This document shows positions 23,597-34,528 of a DNA stretch of 39,584 bases, in pieces; position 1 is the first letter of the stretch; each line of letters begins with the position of its first letter. The notes under the pieces were generated by a model. It did no database searches and was not told the DNA's origin. It was given only the letters and a program-made list of their open reading frames with translations. The stretch is from Trachelipus rathkii. Its lineage: Eukaryota > Arthropoda > Malacostraca > Isopoda > Trachelipodidae. The DNA is taken from NCBI GenBank assembly GCA_015478945.1, contig JABUQX010038871.1, positions 1-39,584 on the forward strand, read 5' to 3'. The translations under genes were made by a program, and so were the position numbers.

Positions 23597-23637
23597 TATA
23601 TAATTGATATATGATATATATATATATATATAATAAC
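23446..23637. repeat. (TA)n tract
   Basis: TA runs with a short TATGTCGTATATA interruption and an ATTCATATTATT piece. It ends at the left edge of the next hAT relic. Confidence 0.88.
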
Positions 23638-25220
23638 ATCTGTTCGTAGGGCCGTAGCCCCGACGCTAGTACTTAGTAAGTTAGGGGTTTTAAAGAAGTA
23701 AGTTTAAAGAAATCGTATACGACGAGTTTTTTTCGTCGCATACAAAATCTACTGTTTTGTTTTTATGCAAAAATCCTCAGTTGGATTCTCAGACCCTTCG
23801 ATGCTTCCATTCATGCATGCATTAAGGTTTCTGGCAGCATTCTATTTCTTGTCGTACTTAGTATTCGGCTCATAGTACTGAACGATCTTTTAACCAAGGG
23901 CAATCGTTACAGGAATGACAAGAAAGATTTCACAGAGTTTCTTGGTAGCTCGTCAATATCCAGTCCGTTCCAATATTTTCGACACATAGGCATCCTGCTT
24001 TAAAATTTTGCTTTCGACATGGAATTGAATATAAAAAATTGAAGGATTTCAGGTCAGCTAGTGCACCACCTTCCGCATTAAAACATCGGAATCTTCACAA
24101 TTTTTTAAATTCAATATCCGGTAAATTTGTTAATGACTGAAACGTCTCGAAGCGACTAGCAAATATTATTATATCAATTTGATTTGTCGGTTGAAACCTT
24201 AATTCATTCAATCTTCGAATTTAACTATCGCAGTGTATTTCATCCTTTAAATGCATCTTTTCTATCGTTTATCAGAATCCGGCGTCACTTCAGTGATAAA
24301 ATCACCATTATTGTCACACGCGCAGACGTTTGTTTTTTAAGTCACTATTGACGTCTCCACAATGATTTTTGCAATATTTTGCAGGTGCAATTTTGTTCAG
24401 TAATGTTAGGGATATGCTTTTAGGTCATACTAAAGTCTTCCCAAAGCATGCTATAAGATAAGAGAGAGGTGACACTAAGGAGTTCATTCATTAAATAACA
24501 GGTGAACAAGGAAACTTTCATTTCTGATTTCCAGCAAGATGCCCCTGCAAAAGTCGATAGTGCGTCACAACAATCAAAGTTGATTTTAAGCTCTGAGACA
24601 TCATCACTATCTAATAATAGGAGATAACCTATCTCGTTTGAATGCATTCTGGAATCTCTGAGGATTGGATCGTTGATTAATGATTGAATATTCATGCAAA
24701 ATATTTTCTTTTTTTGCGACTTTGCTAAAACAGTTTTTTGTTATGTCTTTCAAATTAAAAAAAACTTTTGACCGTTCTGATTTTATTCCTGCATGAAGCC
24801 TGCTGCGGGAAAATATATGTGTTTTTACAGTGTATATAGAGAACCTCCTTCTTTTGCCTCTTCTGAAAGCCTGTTTTCTTACACCTCCAACTTTTCCAGC
24901 TATATTAGAAGCACCATCAAATTCAAAAGTAATAATGTTGTCATAATTTAAATTTCAAGATCTAGTCAGCTCTTTATTGATAGCATTGTGCATACTTCTG
25001 TTTTTCGCATTGGTGTATTTTAACAATTTCACAAGGAACGGTTTCTACTGGATTTTTTATTTGTACAATCACAAGCTGTAGTACAATTTAAGAGTCCTTT
25101 TTGCGAAATTATTTGCGCTAAGTATTCGTATTTCATGGTAATGCTTTTTGTATTTGGGTTTAGGTAATTTCCATTTTGCAAACTGTTAAAATAGTGATTG
25201 CTTAAGCTAAATTTGTCCAA
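23638..25220 (-). pseudogene. Decayed hAT transposase
   Basis: Minus-strand remnant of a hAT-superfamily transposase. Reading from the right, 25029-25220 (63 aa, MDKFSLSNHYFNSLQNGNYL) is not recognisable. Near 24930-24830, EFDGASNIAGKVGGVRKQAF is the hallmark FDGAS-N-G block of DUF4371-type hAT proteins, followed by IHCKNTYI. 24420-24695 (91 aa) is an open mid-domain piece ending in WEDFSMT. Near 23930-23850, VTIALVERSFSTMSRI is the dimerisation-domain motif (VERSFS), followed by RNRMLPETLMHA. The pieces occur in the expected order but in different frames with several stops. The left edge near 23645 has the G/C block TAGGGCCGTAGCCCCGACG just inside the TA tract. Confidence 0.83.
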
Positions 25221-25487
25221 ATAATTTATTATCTGAATCTATATTCTATTAATAATAAGAATGTCTTGACAAGAAGATCTCAAATTGCTATTTTGGTAAT
25301 AACTATAAACAGAAACTGCTTGATAACGCAAATTTTTATATAAGATTTGGATTTCTCTTAAAAAAAAAAAAAAAAAATCTTTAAGAAGAAAAAATTATAG
25401 CCTTTTAAAAAGTTAAAAAATACTCATAAGCTTTTTTTATAGTCCAACTGACAAGACTACCATCTTATTGCATATTACGAAATAAGT

Positions 25488-25488
<1 letters not shown>
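25221..25488. other. Right flank of hAT relic, nothing recognised
   Basis: AT-rich sequence with a run of 17 A (25361-25377). No similarity seen; it may include the unmatched 5' end of the transposon. Confidence 0.4.
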
Positions 25489-25563
<75 letters not shown>

Positions 25564-25585
25564 TATATATATATATATTATATAG
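25489..25585. repeat. (TA)n tract
   Basis: Long, fairly pure TA run. Confidence 0.9.
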
Positions 25586-25689
25586 AAAAATATGACCCAT
25601 AAAATAATATTAATATAAAAATGTAAAGAATAAATAATTCATAATATAATGGACCAATTTCATATATTAAATCTTATATAAATATAAAC

Positions 25690-25905
25690 GGACAATGGCG
25701 AGGATGAGTGATGAGGATAAGAATAATAATGATTATTTTTAGTAAGAATTTTATAATAGTAATAATATTAATAATGATAATACTGGTACGAATAACGATA
25801 AAAATGAGAATGATACCAATAAGAATAATAAAATAATAATGATAATAATAATACTGATGATAATAATAACAATAATAATAATAATAATAATAATAATAAT
25901 CTTGT
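25690..25905. repeat. (AAT)n / (GATAAT)n microsatellite
   Basis: A degenerate trinucleotide repeat. It begins as GATGAGGATAAGAATAATAATG and becomes pure AATAATAAT from about 25863 to 25900. This is the only long trinucleotide tract in the window. Confidence 0.9.
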
Positions 25906-26845
25906 TTATCTAATTTGGCTCAATATCATAGTCAGTAAAGTCTTAATTTATCTTTGTAATCTTTGACAAATTCTTTTATTTAAGGGAAAGTTCCGTTATT
26001 CACGACAATATGGTCACTCGTTAGAGACGTATTTTAAAGCAAATAAGTAACCTTTTTTTTTTATTGTTGAATTTTAAATTATTTAATGCTCTAAGGAAAT
26101 TCATTCAGTGGTAATTATCTTGGGGGCAGACATTTCTTTCTTAATTGAGGTGTTCTAATTCTTGAGCAGAGTCGTTTAGTTTTAAAAGGGATGAACCCAG
26201 AGGCCACCTCCTACTTCTGCCTGTTTGATGGACGACTTCTGTCTCAGATACTGGCACCTTAAAAAAAAGAAAAAAATTACTTTTGTCGAGAAATTTTCCT
26301 TAATATCTCCTCCACCCCTGGAAAGACTGGCTTAATAAGCAATACCAACATCAAATCATTTCAACTTTCTTATTTCTGATAATATAATTTGTACAATAAG
26401 ATTGTAAATTCTAATTTAATTTTTCTTCAATCTTAAGGATAACTGTATGAACTGTGATTCAATAACTTTAAAAAAACTATTTTCTCCTAGTTTTATTAAT
26501 TTTCTTTACTTTAAATTTACTTTATGAATATGTACCTTTGCAGTTTCTAAATGAGGTGTGGAAATGTTGATACACTCCCAGGCAAAGAAACAAACACATT
26601 TCATCTTTTATCTTAGTTTTTACCCTACAAATTTCTGGAAATTTTACCTGTAGTTTTAAGAGAGAATTTTGTAAACAATAATAGACAGTTTATTAATCGC
26701 TTCATCATTAAATTACAAATATGATATATTTTTAAGATTTTGTCTATTTACAATTATGCCGTTTTTTGAATAATTCTATTAAAAAAAATTAAATATGGTT
26801 AGCAAATGAAAAATTCCTTTTTCCCTCTGTTTTCTTTTAGCCAAA
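25906..26845. other. Spacer, nothing recognised
   Basis: AT-rich non-coding sequence. A slightly GC-richer patch at 26180-26340 (GATGAACCCAGAGGCCACC..., CTCCTCCACCCCTGG) did not match any family I know. Confidence 0.45.
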
Positions 26846-26876
26846 TATACTATATATTATATTATATATATATATA

Positions 26877-26955
<79 letters not shown>

Positions 26956-27100
26956 AGTATATAAAAGATTTTATATTGAAAGTTATATAGAATTTTGTTT
27001 TTTAACATTTCTTTATAGTTAAAGCAAAGTTCATTAGAAATTCCCAGTTCCAGCCGAATTTTTTGCGATTCCAGCTAGTTTGTTCTGGTCACCCCTAATA
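26846..27100. mobile_element. 3' end fragment of BED-type hAT family, with internal TA tract
   Basis: A TA tract (26846-26953) is followed by AAGATTTTATAT-GAAAGTTATATAGAATTTT, then ACATTTCTTTATAGTTAAAG-AAAGTTCATTAGAAATTCC. This order matches 33850-33984 at the right end of the complete element at 32641-33984. The copy ends near 27095 in GGTCACCCC, more diverged than the other copy's GGTACCCCC. Only the terminal part is present. Confidence 0.78.
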
Positions 27101-27106
27101 TTATAA

Positions 27107-28730
27107 TAAGGGTGCTATTACTGCTCTCCTCCACATCCCTCGGAACTATACCCTCCATAACACTTTGTTACACAACTTCCGAATCCAATCAATATCACTC
27201 ATCTCACCGAATCTTGATCATTCACAGAATATCATCTGTCTGCAGATTTACCATTCTTCAACTTTACTCACTCTACCCATTATATACCTCCTCCTTACTA
27301 ATGACCTCATCCCCAAAATACCTATTCCTTCTTGCACCATCAAACCCACACATTTACCTATCACCTCTTTATTACTGCCGTTAATGCAAGATTTTCGAAT
27401 GTTCCCATCATGCTCCCCTCACATCCGTTCATCAGTTATGAAAGCACCATCCCTATCATTATATTTTAAGTAGATTCCCCTTATTCTCCTTTTTAACCTT
27501 TCATGTTTTCTTCCAGAAGAGCTTCCTATTCTCATGTAAGTCCCCATTTATCCTCCTTCCAAAGTGTTCATTTCCTCTTTTATTTTTTTCCTCCTCATAG
27601 GCATCTTTTACGTATTGCCTTTTTTCCTGCTATATAAATTCCAAAGCATCTTTCTTTTGAAATCTCAACATTTGCATTTAGCACATTCAATTCTTCTGTC
27701 TTTTTAAACTTTAACACTTGCATCACCTCTTCATTCTAGCCACGTCATTGGTAAAACGATTCTTAATTTCCTACTTTAGCATTTTCCCTACTTTTTTTGG
27801 CAACTCCGTACTAACCACCACTTCTTCTTCATTTGCTTCCAGATTTGTTCAGTTATAACTTGTTTACATTCAACTGACTTACTTGCAAGCACTCTTAAAT
27901 AATTATCCTTATTACCTTGTTCACTTAACTTCTCACTCTTAATTCTATCCCCACTTTCTTTCTTATCACCTTCCTCTCATCCAAGCCCCACAAACTTAAA
28001 TTTTTACATTAAAACAACATAATGATCCAATAATCCAATTCCTAACCCCTCACTGATTTTAACATTCAACCACAGATACTTCAACATCCTCCCCTTCACC
28101 AACACAAAAATAAAGCATACTTTCCACTTGAATACACTCTAACCTACAACCAATCTAGTATACCTTATTAAGTATACTCTTGTGTTTAAAAGTATTACAC
28201 ACATACCTCTTTCCTCACAGAAATCAATCACCTTCCTGCCATTCTCATTTTCTCCTGATACCCCAAAGAAACCTGCTTATACCATCCCCTTTTTTTGACC
28301 ACCTCCAACCATTAAGGTTTACAACACAATCAATCTGAAGTCTCTACTCACTCCATCCAAAACATTCAAATTATACCCAGAAATTTGCAACTCCTTTCAA
28401 CATTACCTTCAGATGGACCATATGCTACAACCACACATACTTTACATTTTCAAACTGAAAAATTAAACAAACATAGATTCTAGACTCACAGAAACAAAAT
28501 CTAAACCATAAGCTCCGATTCAACAAGTCATCAATCAGAAATTGCAACTCCCTTCTCTCCCCCTCTCATTCCTTTCTACACCTTCACACCACTCATTTCC
28601 ACTGTTTCCTTTCATCTTTGTTTCAGTAACAGTGAGCAAATCAAATTTGCCCCCTTTTATAACATCCATCAACCGTCTTTCCTCTCACATTTATTTCTCT
28701 ACATTGCCATGTACCCACGATTCATACAAT
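27107..28730 (-). pseudogene. LINE endonuclease and linker (family A), 3'-truncated
   Basis: Read right to left. Near 28720, GTWQCREINVRGKTVDGCYK matches the start of an apurinic-type endonuclease (the GTWNVRG block). TETKMKGN-like residues follow near 28635 in another frame, then LIDDLLNRSLW near 28530 and VVVAYGP-like sequence near 28430. NLNGW near 28310 is the GDLN catalytic region, and KKVGVIDFCEERG-like and SDHYVV-like pieces follow to about 28010. The linker includes LNVLNANVEISKERC (27690). The start of RT (DWIRKLCNKVLW, then RGMWRRAVIAPL) ends at 27110. The RT catalytic core is missing. Plus-strand frames here are shadows. Confidence 0.85.
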
Positions 28731-29071
28731 TTTGCAGAAGAGATAGAAGGCTGCGTACAGCGATCACAAGTCTTCTCTGAGCATGCAACATAGTAAAAAT
28801 TATATTAATTCAAATAGTTCCATTTAATAGATTAAATTTTATTCCAATCATCTTTAAATAAGTGAAATCAATAAAGCCTATAAACTAGCTACTGTCACAT
28901 AATAGGCCTATATTAACTATCATAATTTTCAAGGAACTTAAAAAAGCTAAACAGAAAGCCTGAAGACCCACCCAGACTTTTTGTCTGTACTGAAAGGAGA
29001 AAAAGAATGTATCGAAGAAAAACAGATTATACTAGATATTCTTCCATGTATGTAACTATATATACCCGTTA
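28731..29071. other. Spacer left of LTR element
   Basis: About 60 bp here may be the 5' end of the LINE (GCATGCTCAGAGAAGACTTG on the minus strand). The rest is AT-rich with nothing recognisable. Confidence 0.4.
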
Positions 29072-29103
29072 TATATATATATATATATATAATAATAATA
29101 TAT

Positions 29104-29155
<52 letters not shown>

Positions 29156-29170
29156 ATATATAATATATAT

Positions 29171-29209
<39 letters not shown>
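29072..29209. repeat. (TA)n tract at LTR-element insertion site
   Basis: TA run that ends exactly at the TG of the left LTR. A matching TA tract begins immediately outside the right LTR at 32423, so the element sits inside one TA microsatellite. Confidence 0.9.
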
Positions 29210-29854
29210 TGAGAAAATTACAGTGTTAGCAAAACTACTACAACAAATACAGTTCAACTCACCCGTTGTTCTCTTGTTGATCTTAGTGGGAAATATGGAA
29301 TGGGAAACTAAAACTTGCTTTTTTCTTAAGTATTCTATGATACTAATTAATATATACAGTTTACCGAAAATAAATTAACTTTAATCATTTGTGGTGCCCA
29401 CATTGGTTTTTTCCACTCTAACCCTTTTTACAGACAACCACTCCTTATACAATAGTTGGACAGTCTACTAAAAGGTGCACCTTCACGAAACTGAACCAAA
29501 AAGGGGTATATACGAGTAGGTTGCTACTTTAGGGGACAACCGTCTCTATATTGCCACCAACTACACTATACATTACTTCCACACAAGAGTTAATACAATT
29601 ACAAAGATGTCATCAACTATACAACAATATCTTTAATACAAATTACTTATATACTAGAAAGAAGAAATAAACGGAGATAATAAAAATAATCTAATAAAAT
29701 AAATAAAGGGATAAAAGGGAGGGATAACACAGGAGATCCTCTGTTTCTCATCTTCTTCTTTCATACATCACGTCACATCAGATAAAAAACGAAAAGTACG
29801 TAGGACAACTTTCACAGACAGATCTAAGAAAAGAAACAGATACAAAACCTATCA
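29210..29854 (-). repeat. 3' LTR of gag-only element
   Basis: Starts TGAGAAAATTACAGTG and ends GATACAAAACCTATCA on the plus strand. 29257-29538 matches 31832-32113 base for base by eye over 282 bp with no length difference. The outer parts differ by small indels and substitutions. Confidence 0.92.
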
Positions 29855-29862
29855 ATCTTATA

Positions 29863-29874
29863 CCTTTCTCTCCC
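29863..29874 (-). promoter_or_regulatory. Polypurine tract
   Basis: On the minus strand GGGAGAGAAAGG lies 8 bases from the start of the 3' LTR, the usual place for the plus-strand primer of LTR retrotransposons. Confidence 0.65.
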
Positions 29875-29879
29875 ACACC

Positions 29880-30638
29880 TTTCATTTGTACAAAACATAC
29901 ACTTACACTTTACACTGCACTACTCTCTACCTACTACTATTACAACTACTACTCTCCAAGCACAAACACTACTCAACCCATCACCACTATCACTACTCCT
30001 ACATACAAACACACTATTACTACTACACAACTACACAAACACTACTCTACCCGTCACCACTACCACTACTACACTACTTCTACATACAAACACTAAAACT
30101 AACTCACTACTTCACTCAGGATCAGACACCTCTGAATCCCGATAATACCAATACTTCAACAATAACATTCTAACACTAACCCCTTCACTTTCCATAACTA
30201 GAAGAATGCTCAAAATACTCGTAAACAAACCACTCCATATAAAGCCTCACCCTCTTTAGCGTCTCACCCATTCTTCCATTTACATTTTTTTACTTAGCAC
30301 CACGCTTACCTTTTCTTCCCCTTCTTTCCTTTTTCTCTCCTAACCCCTTTTCTACACCTTACAATCTGTACACTGTTGTGTCACCATACTGATATCACTC
30401 ACTTCACATCCCATTCTGCAACACTCACTTCACTTTCTACGTCATTACACTTACTTCTTCTACTCACTTACTACGTCACTAAGTTCCAACACAATAATGA
30501 CCCCTACCTCCCCAACATCATCAACTCAACTCCACTTCAACGACACTTACTTTCTTCTCTAAACACTACATTCCATTCCACCAACCTCTGACACTTCTTA
30601 TTTACCTCTACTTCTAAACTTCGCCTAAACTACATCTT
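29880..30638. other. Non-coding part of the LTR element between Gag and 3' LTR
   Basis: About 760 bp where an autonomous element would carry pol. The plus strand is ACT/CTA-rich. An approximate duplication of about 80 bp is visible: CAAACACTACTC-ACCC-TCACCACTA..CTACATACAAACAC near 29960 and again near 30035. Frames here (29886-30173, 30376-30591 plus) are low-complexity Thr/Tyr/Ser/Leu translations with no domain. Confidence 0.6.
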
Positions 30639-31661
30639 CTACCTACTAACGTACTCACCTTTGTTATTTACCTCTACTTCTACTACATCTTTTACTACTA
30701 CATCTTCTACTACTACATCTTCTTTCACTTTTACATCTTCTTTACTTACCACACTCTTCTCATCTTTAACATCACTTGTCCACACTCTTACCGGAACTAC
30801 CACTTTTTCACCACTTTCTCCCATACTCTTGTTCTCACTTTTTTCTTCACTACTACTTACTACATTATTCACACCACTTGTAACTCCCTTCTCTGTAACA
30901 CACAACAACTCACTATAATCTCCATACACATCACAATTTCTCCACGAGTGTTCATCCGATCTACACAAAGCACATCTCTTTCTCATCCATCTACTCTCTT
31001 CACTATAAAAAATATTTTTATCATCAACTACATAATTACTAACAACTATAGCACTACTTTCTACATTTTCTACCACTCTACCTCTACTGACACCAACAAC
31101 ACTAGCATAACCTTTTCCACTACCATCACCACCTTTAACACCTCTAACTCTACCTCTTGACGGACTTTTGTACGCATAATGAAATTTCGACCTACAAATA
31201 TGACATTCACTTACTACACCATCCTTGTCTTTCACATTCAACAATTGACCTTTAACCCACTCTTCACTTCTGGACCCAAACACACTTTTACTTGAATACC
31301 AACCACCCTCATCGCACTCAGTTACGTCACTCCTGTTCTTTCTGATCTCTCCTTCATATACACTTATCAGAGCATCCCCAACAGTACGGAACACCCACTT
31401 ATCCTTGCCACAAAACTCCAACACAATTTGCCTTTGATTCTCACCCATATTTGCTCCCTCAAGTAAATGTACACATTTCATTACTTCACTCAAAAACACT
31501 TTACCAACAAACCTACACTTTCTCTCTGTCATTTCATACCTATTCACATACTCTCTCATTGATTCATTATTCTTACGTTTCATATTAAGGTACCCACATA
31601 CCATGTCATACCTATCACCACCACTGCCACTGCCACTACCACCATCACAGTCCTTTTCCAT
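30639..31661 (-). CDS. Retrotransposon Gag-like protein with zinc knuckles, 340 aa
   Basis: An intact 340-codon frame, the longest in the window. It starts 115 nt downstream of the primer-binding site, where gag is expected. Residues 15-110 resemble a retrotransposon capsid region (MREYVNRYEMTERKC, then LLEGANMGENQRQIVLEF). Residues 230-243 are a canonical CX2CX4HX4C knuckle (CALCRSDEHSWRNC). Residues 153-166 (CHICRSKFHYAYKS) have the same spacing, but the last Cys is Ser. Between them is a Gly/Arg/Lys-rich stretch (168-195), plausible for nucleic-acid binding. The C-terminus (about 285-340) is a low-complexity Val/Asp/Glu/Lys run. It would form the particle and package the RNA. The plus-strand frames here are shadows. 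Confidence 0.85.
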   Translation of the reverse strand: MEKDCDGGSGSGSGGDRYDMVCGYLNMKRKNNESMREYVNRYEMTERKCRFVGKVFLSEVMKCVHLLEGANMGENQRQIVLEFCGKDKWVFRTVGDALISVYEGEIRKNRSDVTECDEGGWYSSKSVFGSRSEEWVKGQLLNVKDKDGVVSECHICRSKFHYAYKSPSRGRVRGVKGGDGSGKGYASVVGVSRGRVVENVESSAIVVSNYVVDDKNIFYSEESRWMRKRCALCRSDEHSWRNCDVYGDYSELLCVTEKGVTSGVNNVVSSSEEKSENKSMGESGEKVVVPVRVWTSDVKDEKSVVSKEDVKVKEDVVVEDVVVKDVVEVEVNNKGEYVSR

Positions 31662-31775
31662 CTTTCACCACGACACACACACCAAACAAAACCAACCAAC
31701 AAGAAACTCACTACTACTGCCTCGTTACACCACTTCCTTCACACACAACACAACCAGAGCAGAAGCGTAACTACG

Positions 31776-31786
31776 CTCTGCTACCA
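31776..31786 (-). promoter_or_regulatory. Primer-binding site, initiator-Met tRNA type
   Basis: On the minus strand TGGTAGCAGAG begins one base after the 5' LTR end. It complements the last 11 bases of the animal initiator-Met tRNA (CTCTGCTACCA) as I remember that tRNA. The match stops after 11 bases. Confidence 0.72.
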
Positions 31787-31787
31787 C

Positions 31788-32422
31788 TGAGAAAATTACA
31801 GTGGCAGCAAAATAGTTTACAAAACACACAAACTCACCCGTTGTTCTCTTGTTGATCTTAGTGGGAAATATGGAATGGGAAACTAAAACTTGCTTTTTTC
31901 TTAAGTATTCTATGATACTAATTAATATATACAGTTTACCGAAAATAAATTAACTTTAATCATTTGTGGTGCCCACATTGGTTTTTTCCACTCTAACCCT
32001 TTTTACAGACAACCACTCCTTATACAATAGTTGGACAGTCTACTAAAAGGTGCACCTTCACGAAACTGAACCAAAAAGGGGTATATACGAGTAGGTTGCT
32101 ACTTTAGGGGACACGTCTCTATACTGCACCACTACACTATATTACTTCACTACACAAGAGTTAATACAATACACAAGAGTACATCACTTATACTACATAC
32201 TTTAATACAAATTTAACTTATATCACTAGAAAGAAGAAATAAACGGAGATAATGAAAATAATCTAATAAAATAAAATAAAAGGGATAAATAAGGGAGGAG
32301 ATCCTCTGTTTCTCATCTTCTTGCTTCTCATACATCGACGTCACATCAGATAAAAAACGAAAAGTACATAGGACAACTTTCACAGACAGATCTAAGAAAA
32401 GAAACAGATACAAAACTTTTCA
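31788..32422 (-). repeat. 5' LTR of gag-only element
   Basis: Partner of 29210-29854, with the same TGAGAAAATTACAGTG start and AAAACTTTTCA end on the plus strand. In the transcribed sense it reads TG...CA. Around 32075-32095 the minus strand has TATATAC upstream of a TCAGTTTCG initiator-like word, a possible promoter. The spacing is shorter than usual, so this is tentative. Confidence 0.9.
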
Positions 32423-32429
32423 TATACGG

Positions 32430-32460
<31 letters not shown>

Positions 32461-32499
32461 GTATATATTATCACAGTATATATATATATATATAATAAA

Positions 32500-32565
<66 letters not shown>

Positions 32566-32640
32566 GATATATATATATATATTATATATAATATATATAT
32601 ATATATTATTATTATATAATATTATATAGATATATATATT
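32423..32640. repeat. (TA)n tract right of LTR element
   Basis: A long TA run that begins TATACGGTATATATAATA at the LTR edge and ends at the left terminus of the next transposon (32641). Confidence 0.9.
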
Positions 32641-33984
32641 AAGGTGTACGCGGAATTTCCGGTCCGGCCGGAATTTGACATTTTTTTTTCCGGTTCCGGC
32701 CCGGAACCGAATTCCTGATAATCGTACTTTGAATAAATTGAAAAATGGAATTTAAATTTGACATAACATAGCACATGTATTACATTACCTACAGTATTAT
32801 TGAATAAAGTTTACTCAAATATCTCAAAATGTAGGATAATAAAATACTATTAAATTCAAATTTAAAATCCAAAATTAAGTTTTATATATAATATATATAT
32901 ATATTATTATATATATATATAACTATTATATATATATATATAATAATATATATTTATATATATATATATTTTTATATATAAGATAGCAAATTATATTACT
33001 AATATAACCAGCTAAAGATTGCCATGAAAACATAATGTCCAATTTTTCATACTAGGCTCTAAGCCAGGAGTAAATTACAGAAATAATGACCCTCATTTGA
33101 ATATTTAGCTATCCATATACCTGTAGTAAATATATCTGATCAACCTTAGATAACTTCTCGAATACTGCTGATCTCAATTTACTATATGAAGTTGGTAACG
33201 ATCATCTCTCTAACAGAAAAATATTTTCTACTAGAAATAATATATTTTGGTTGAAGATGACCAATAAGTTTGAGTCCCTGCTCTTCAGTGATGTGAATGG
33301 CTGGATACTCATTGCAATAAAATTTTATTTTCTGAAAAGAGATGCCTGTGATTTGGGGTTATTGATATGGCAAATTTTGGGGGGGAAGAAATTTTTCTCA
33401 AGACTCACTTGTTTCACTGCTTCGATCTTTCGCTATTTTGGGTGTCAGTGTTCTAGAAAATACAGAATTCTCCCTTTTACTATCCAAATTTTTTGACTTC
33501 TCAGATATTCTCTTGGTGATGATTTTCCATATGTTTATGAAGTGGCGTTGTATTAAATGTTTTTGGTGAACTACCTAAGTTTTATTTTTTTGTGGCATAT
33601 TTAACACTCTACTAAAGATTTTGTAACATTATCTTATAATAAAGAAATTCTTTTACGAATGAATCGCATCTTAAAACGAATTTTAGGTCAGTTATAAGAC
33701 ATAACTGTAATCAATGAAATAAAATCTTTTCAAAATCTGTTTATTTTTATATAATAATATATATATATATATATATATTACTATAATAATATATAATATA
33801 TATAATATTATATATATATAATATTATATATTATATATAATATAATAATATATATATATATATATATAAGATTTTATATGAAAGTTATATAGAATTATTT
33901 TTTTACATTCCTTTATAGTTAAAGGAAAGTCATTAGAGATTGCCGGTTCCGCGCGAACCGAAAATTTTAGTTCCGGTACCCCCA
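32641..33984 (-). mobile_element. Decayed BED-type hAT transposon with both ends
   Basis: The left end AGGTGTACGCGGAATTTCCGG and the complement of the right end (GGGGGTACCGGAACTAAAAT) form an imperfect terminal inverted repeat. On the minus strand near 33310-33110, HITEEQGLKLIGHLQPKY and ISSRKYFSVREMI are followed by a TTGIWIAKYSNEGHYF piece. These match the middle of zf-BED hAT transposases (the blocks usually reading GF--L---L-P-Y--PSR--F and TTD-W-S---...YF). Stops and frameshifts break the frame. The catalytic C-terminal half and the VERSFS motif were not found, so this is an internally deleted copy. TA tracts lie inside it at 32881-32990 and 33750-33870. Confidence 0.8.
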
Positions 33985-34025
33985 TCATATATATATATAT
34001 ATATATAATATATATATATATAATA

Positions 34026-34099
<74 letters not shown>

Positions 34100-34118
34100 T
34101 ATATTATATATATTGTAA
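33985..34118. repeat. (TA)n tract
   Basis: TA run directly outside the right terminus of the BED-hAT. Confidence 0.9.
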
Positions 34119-34528
34119 AATCACTCAACAGAATCACCCCTATATCAACCCCCCCCCCCCCCTGCACATCGTCATTAAACACATTCACAACCAATTAACC
34201 TAAGAAACTATTTCCACAACTCAAACAATACCATACTCTAAGCACTTCCACCCAAAATTTCCAACAGTGAGCAAACTTTGGAACGCCAAACGATGGGTAA
34301 CAACTGTTCACAGCTCTACTCTGGGCAACCGACCCCTCCTATCAAAGATTCATTCCAAACAATCGGCAACCCAAAACATCTCATGTAATAGATTGCCCTG
34401 CTTAGAGGACATCAGAAACAATTTCCACACTAAAACTATCAGATCTCTTGGCTTGGCTGGCGCCTGGCGATGGTGGCAAAGTACCTCAAGGTTGCCTACT
34501 TCTCATAGGAGGAGGAGAGGTGTGACAA

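Larger units (their letters stand above)
29210..32422 (-). mobile_element. Gag-only LTR retrotransposon (TR-GAG-like)
   Basis: A complete-looking element of about 3.2 kb transcribed leftward. It has two LTRs (29210-29854 and 31788-32422) of 645 and 635 bp and an internal region of 1,933 bp. A primer-binding site lies one base inside the 5' LTR and a polypurine tract next to the 3' LTR. One long frame encodes a Gag-like protein. No protease, reverse transcriptase, RNase H or integrase was found in any frame. LTR boundaries are TG...CA in the transcribed sense. Flanking 5-mers are TATAT (left) and TATAC (right), a near-match but uninformative in a TA tract. Mobilisation would need Pol from another element. 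Confidence 0.88.

Noticed and set aside
25863..25900. CRISPR-like direct repeats
   Set aside because: It is a simple (AAT)n microsatellite without spacers, and the window is eukaryotic.
29007..29378. A 123-codon plus-strand frame
   Set aside because: Over half is Tyr/Ile translation of a TA tract, and the rest is the LTR antisense strand.
30661..31160. Plus-strand Thr/Ser-rich frames
   Set aside because: Antisense of the Gag frame. The Thr/Ser richness comes from the complement of its Val/Asp/Glu-rich tail.
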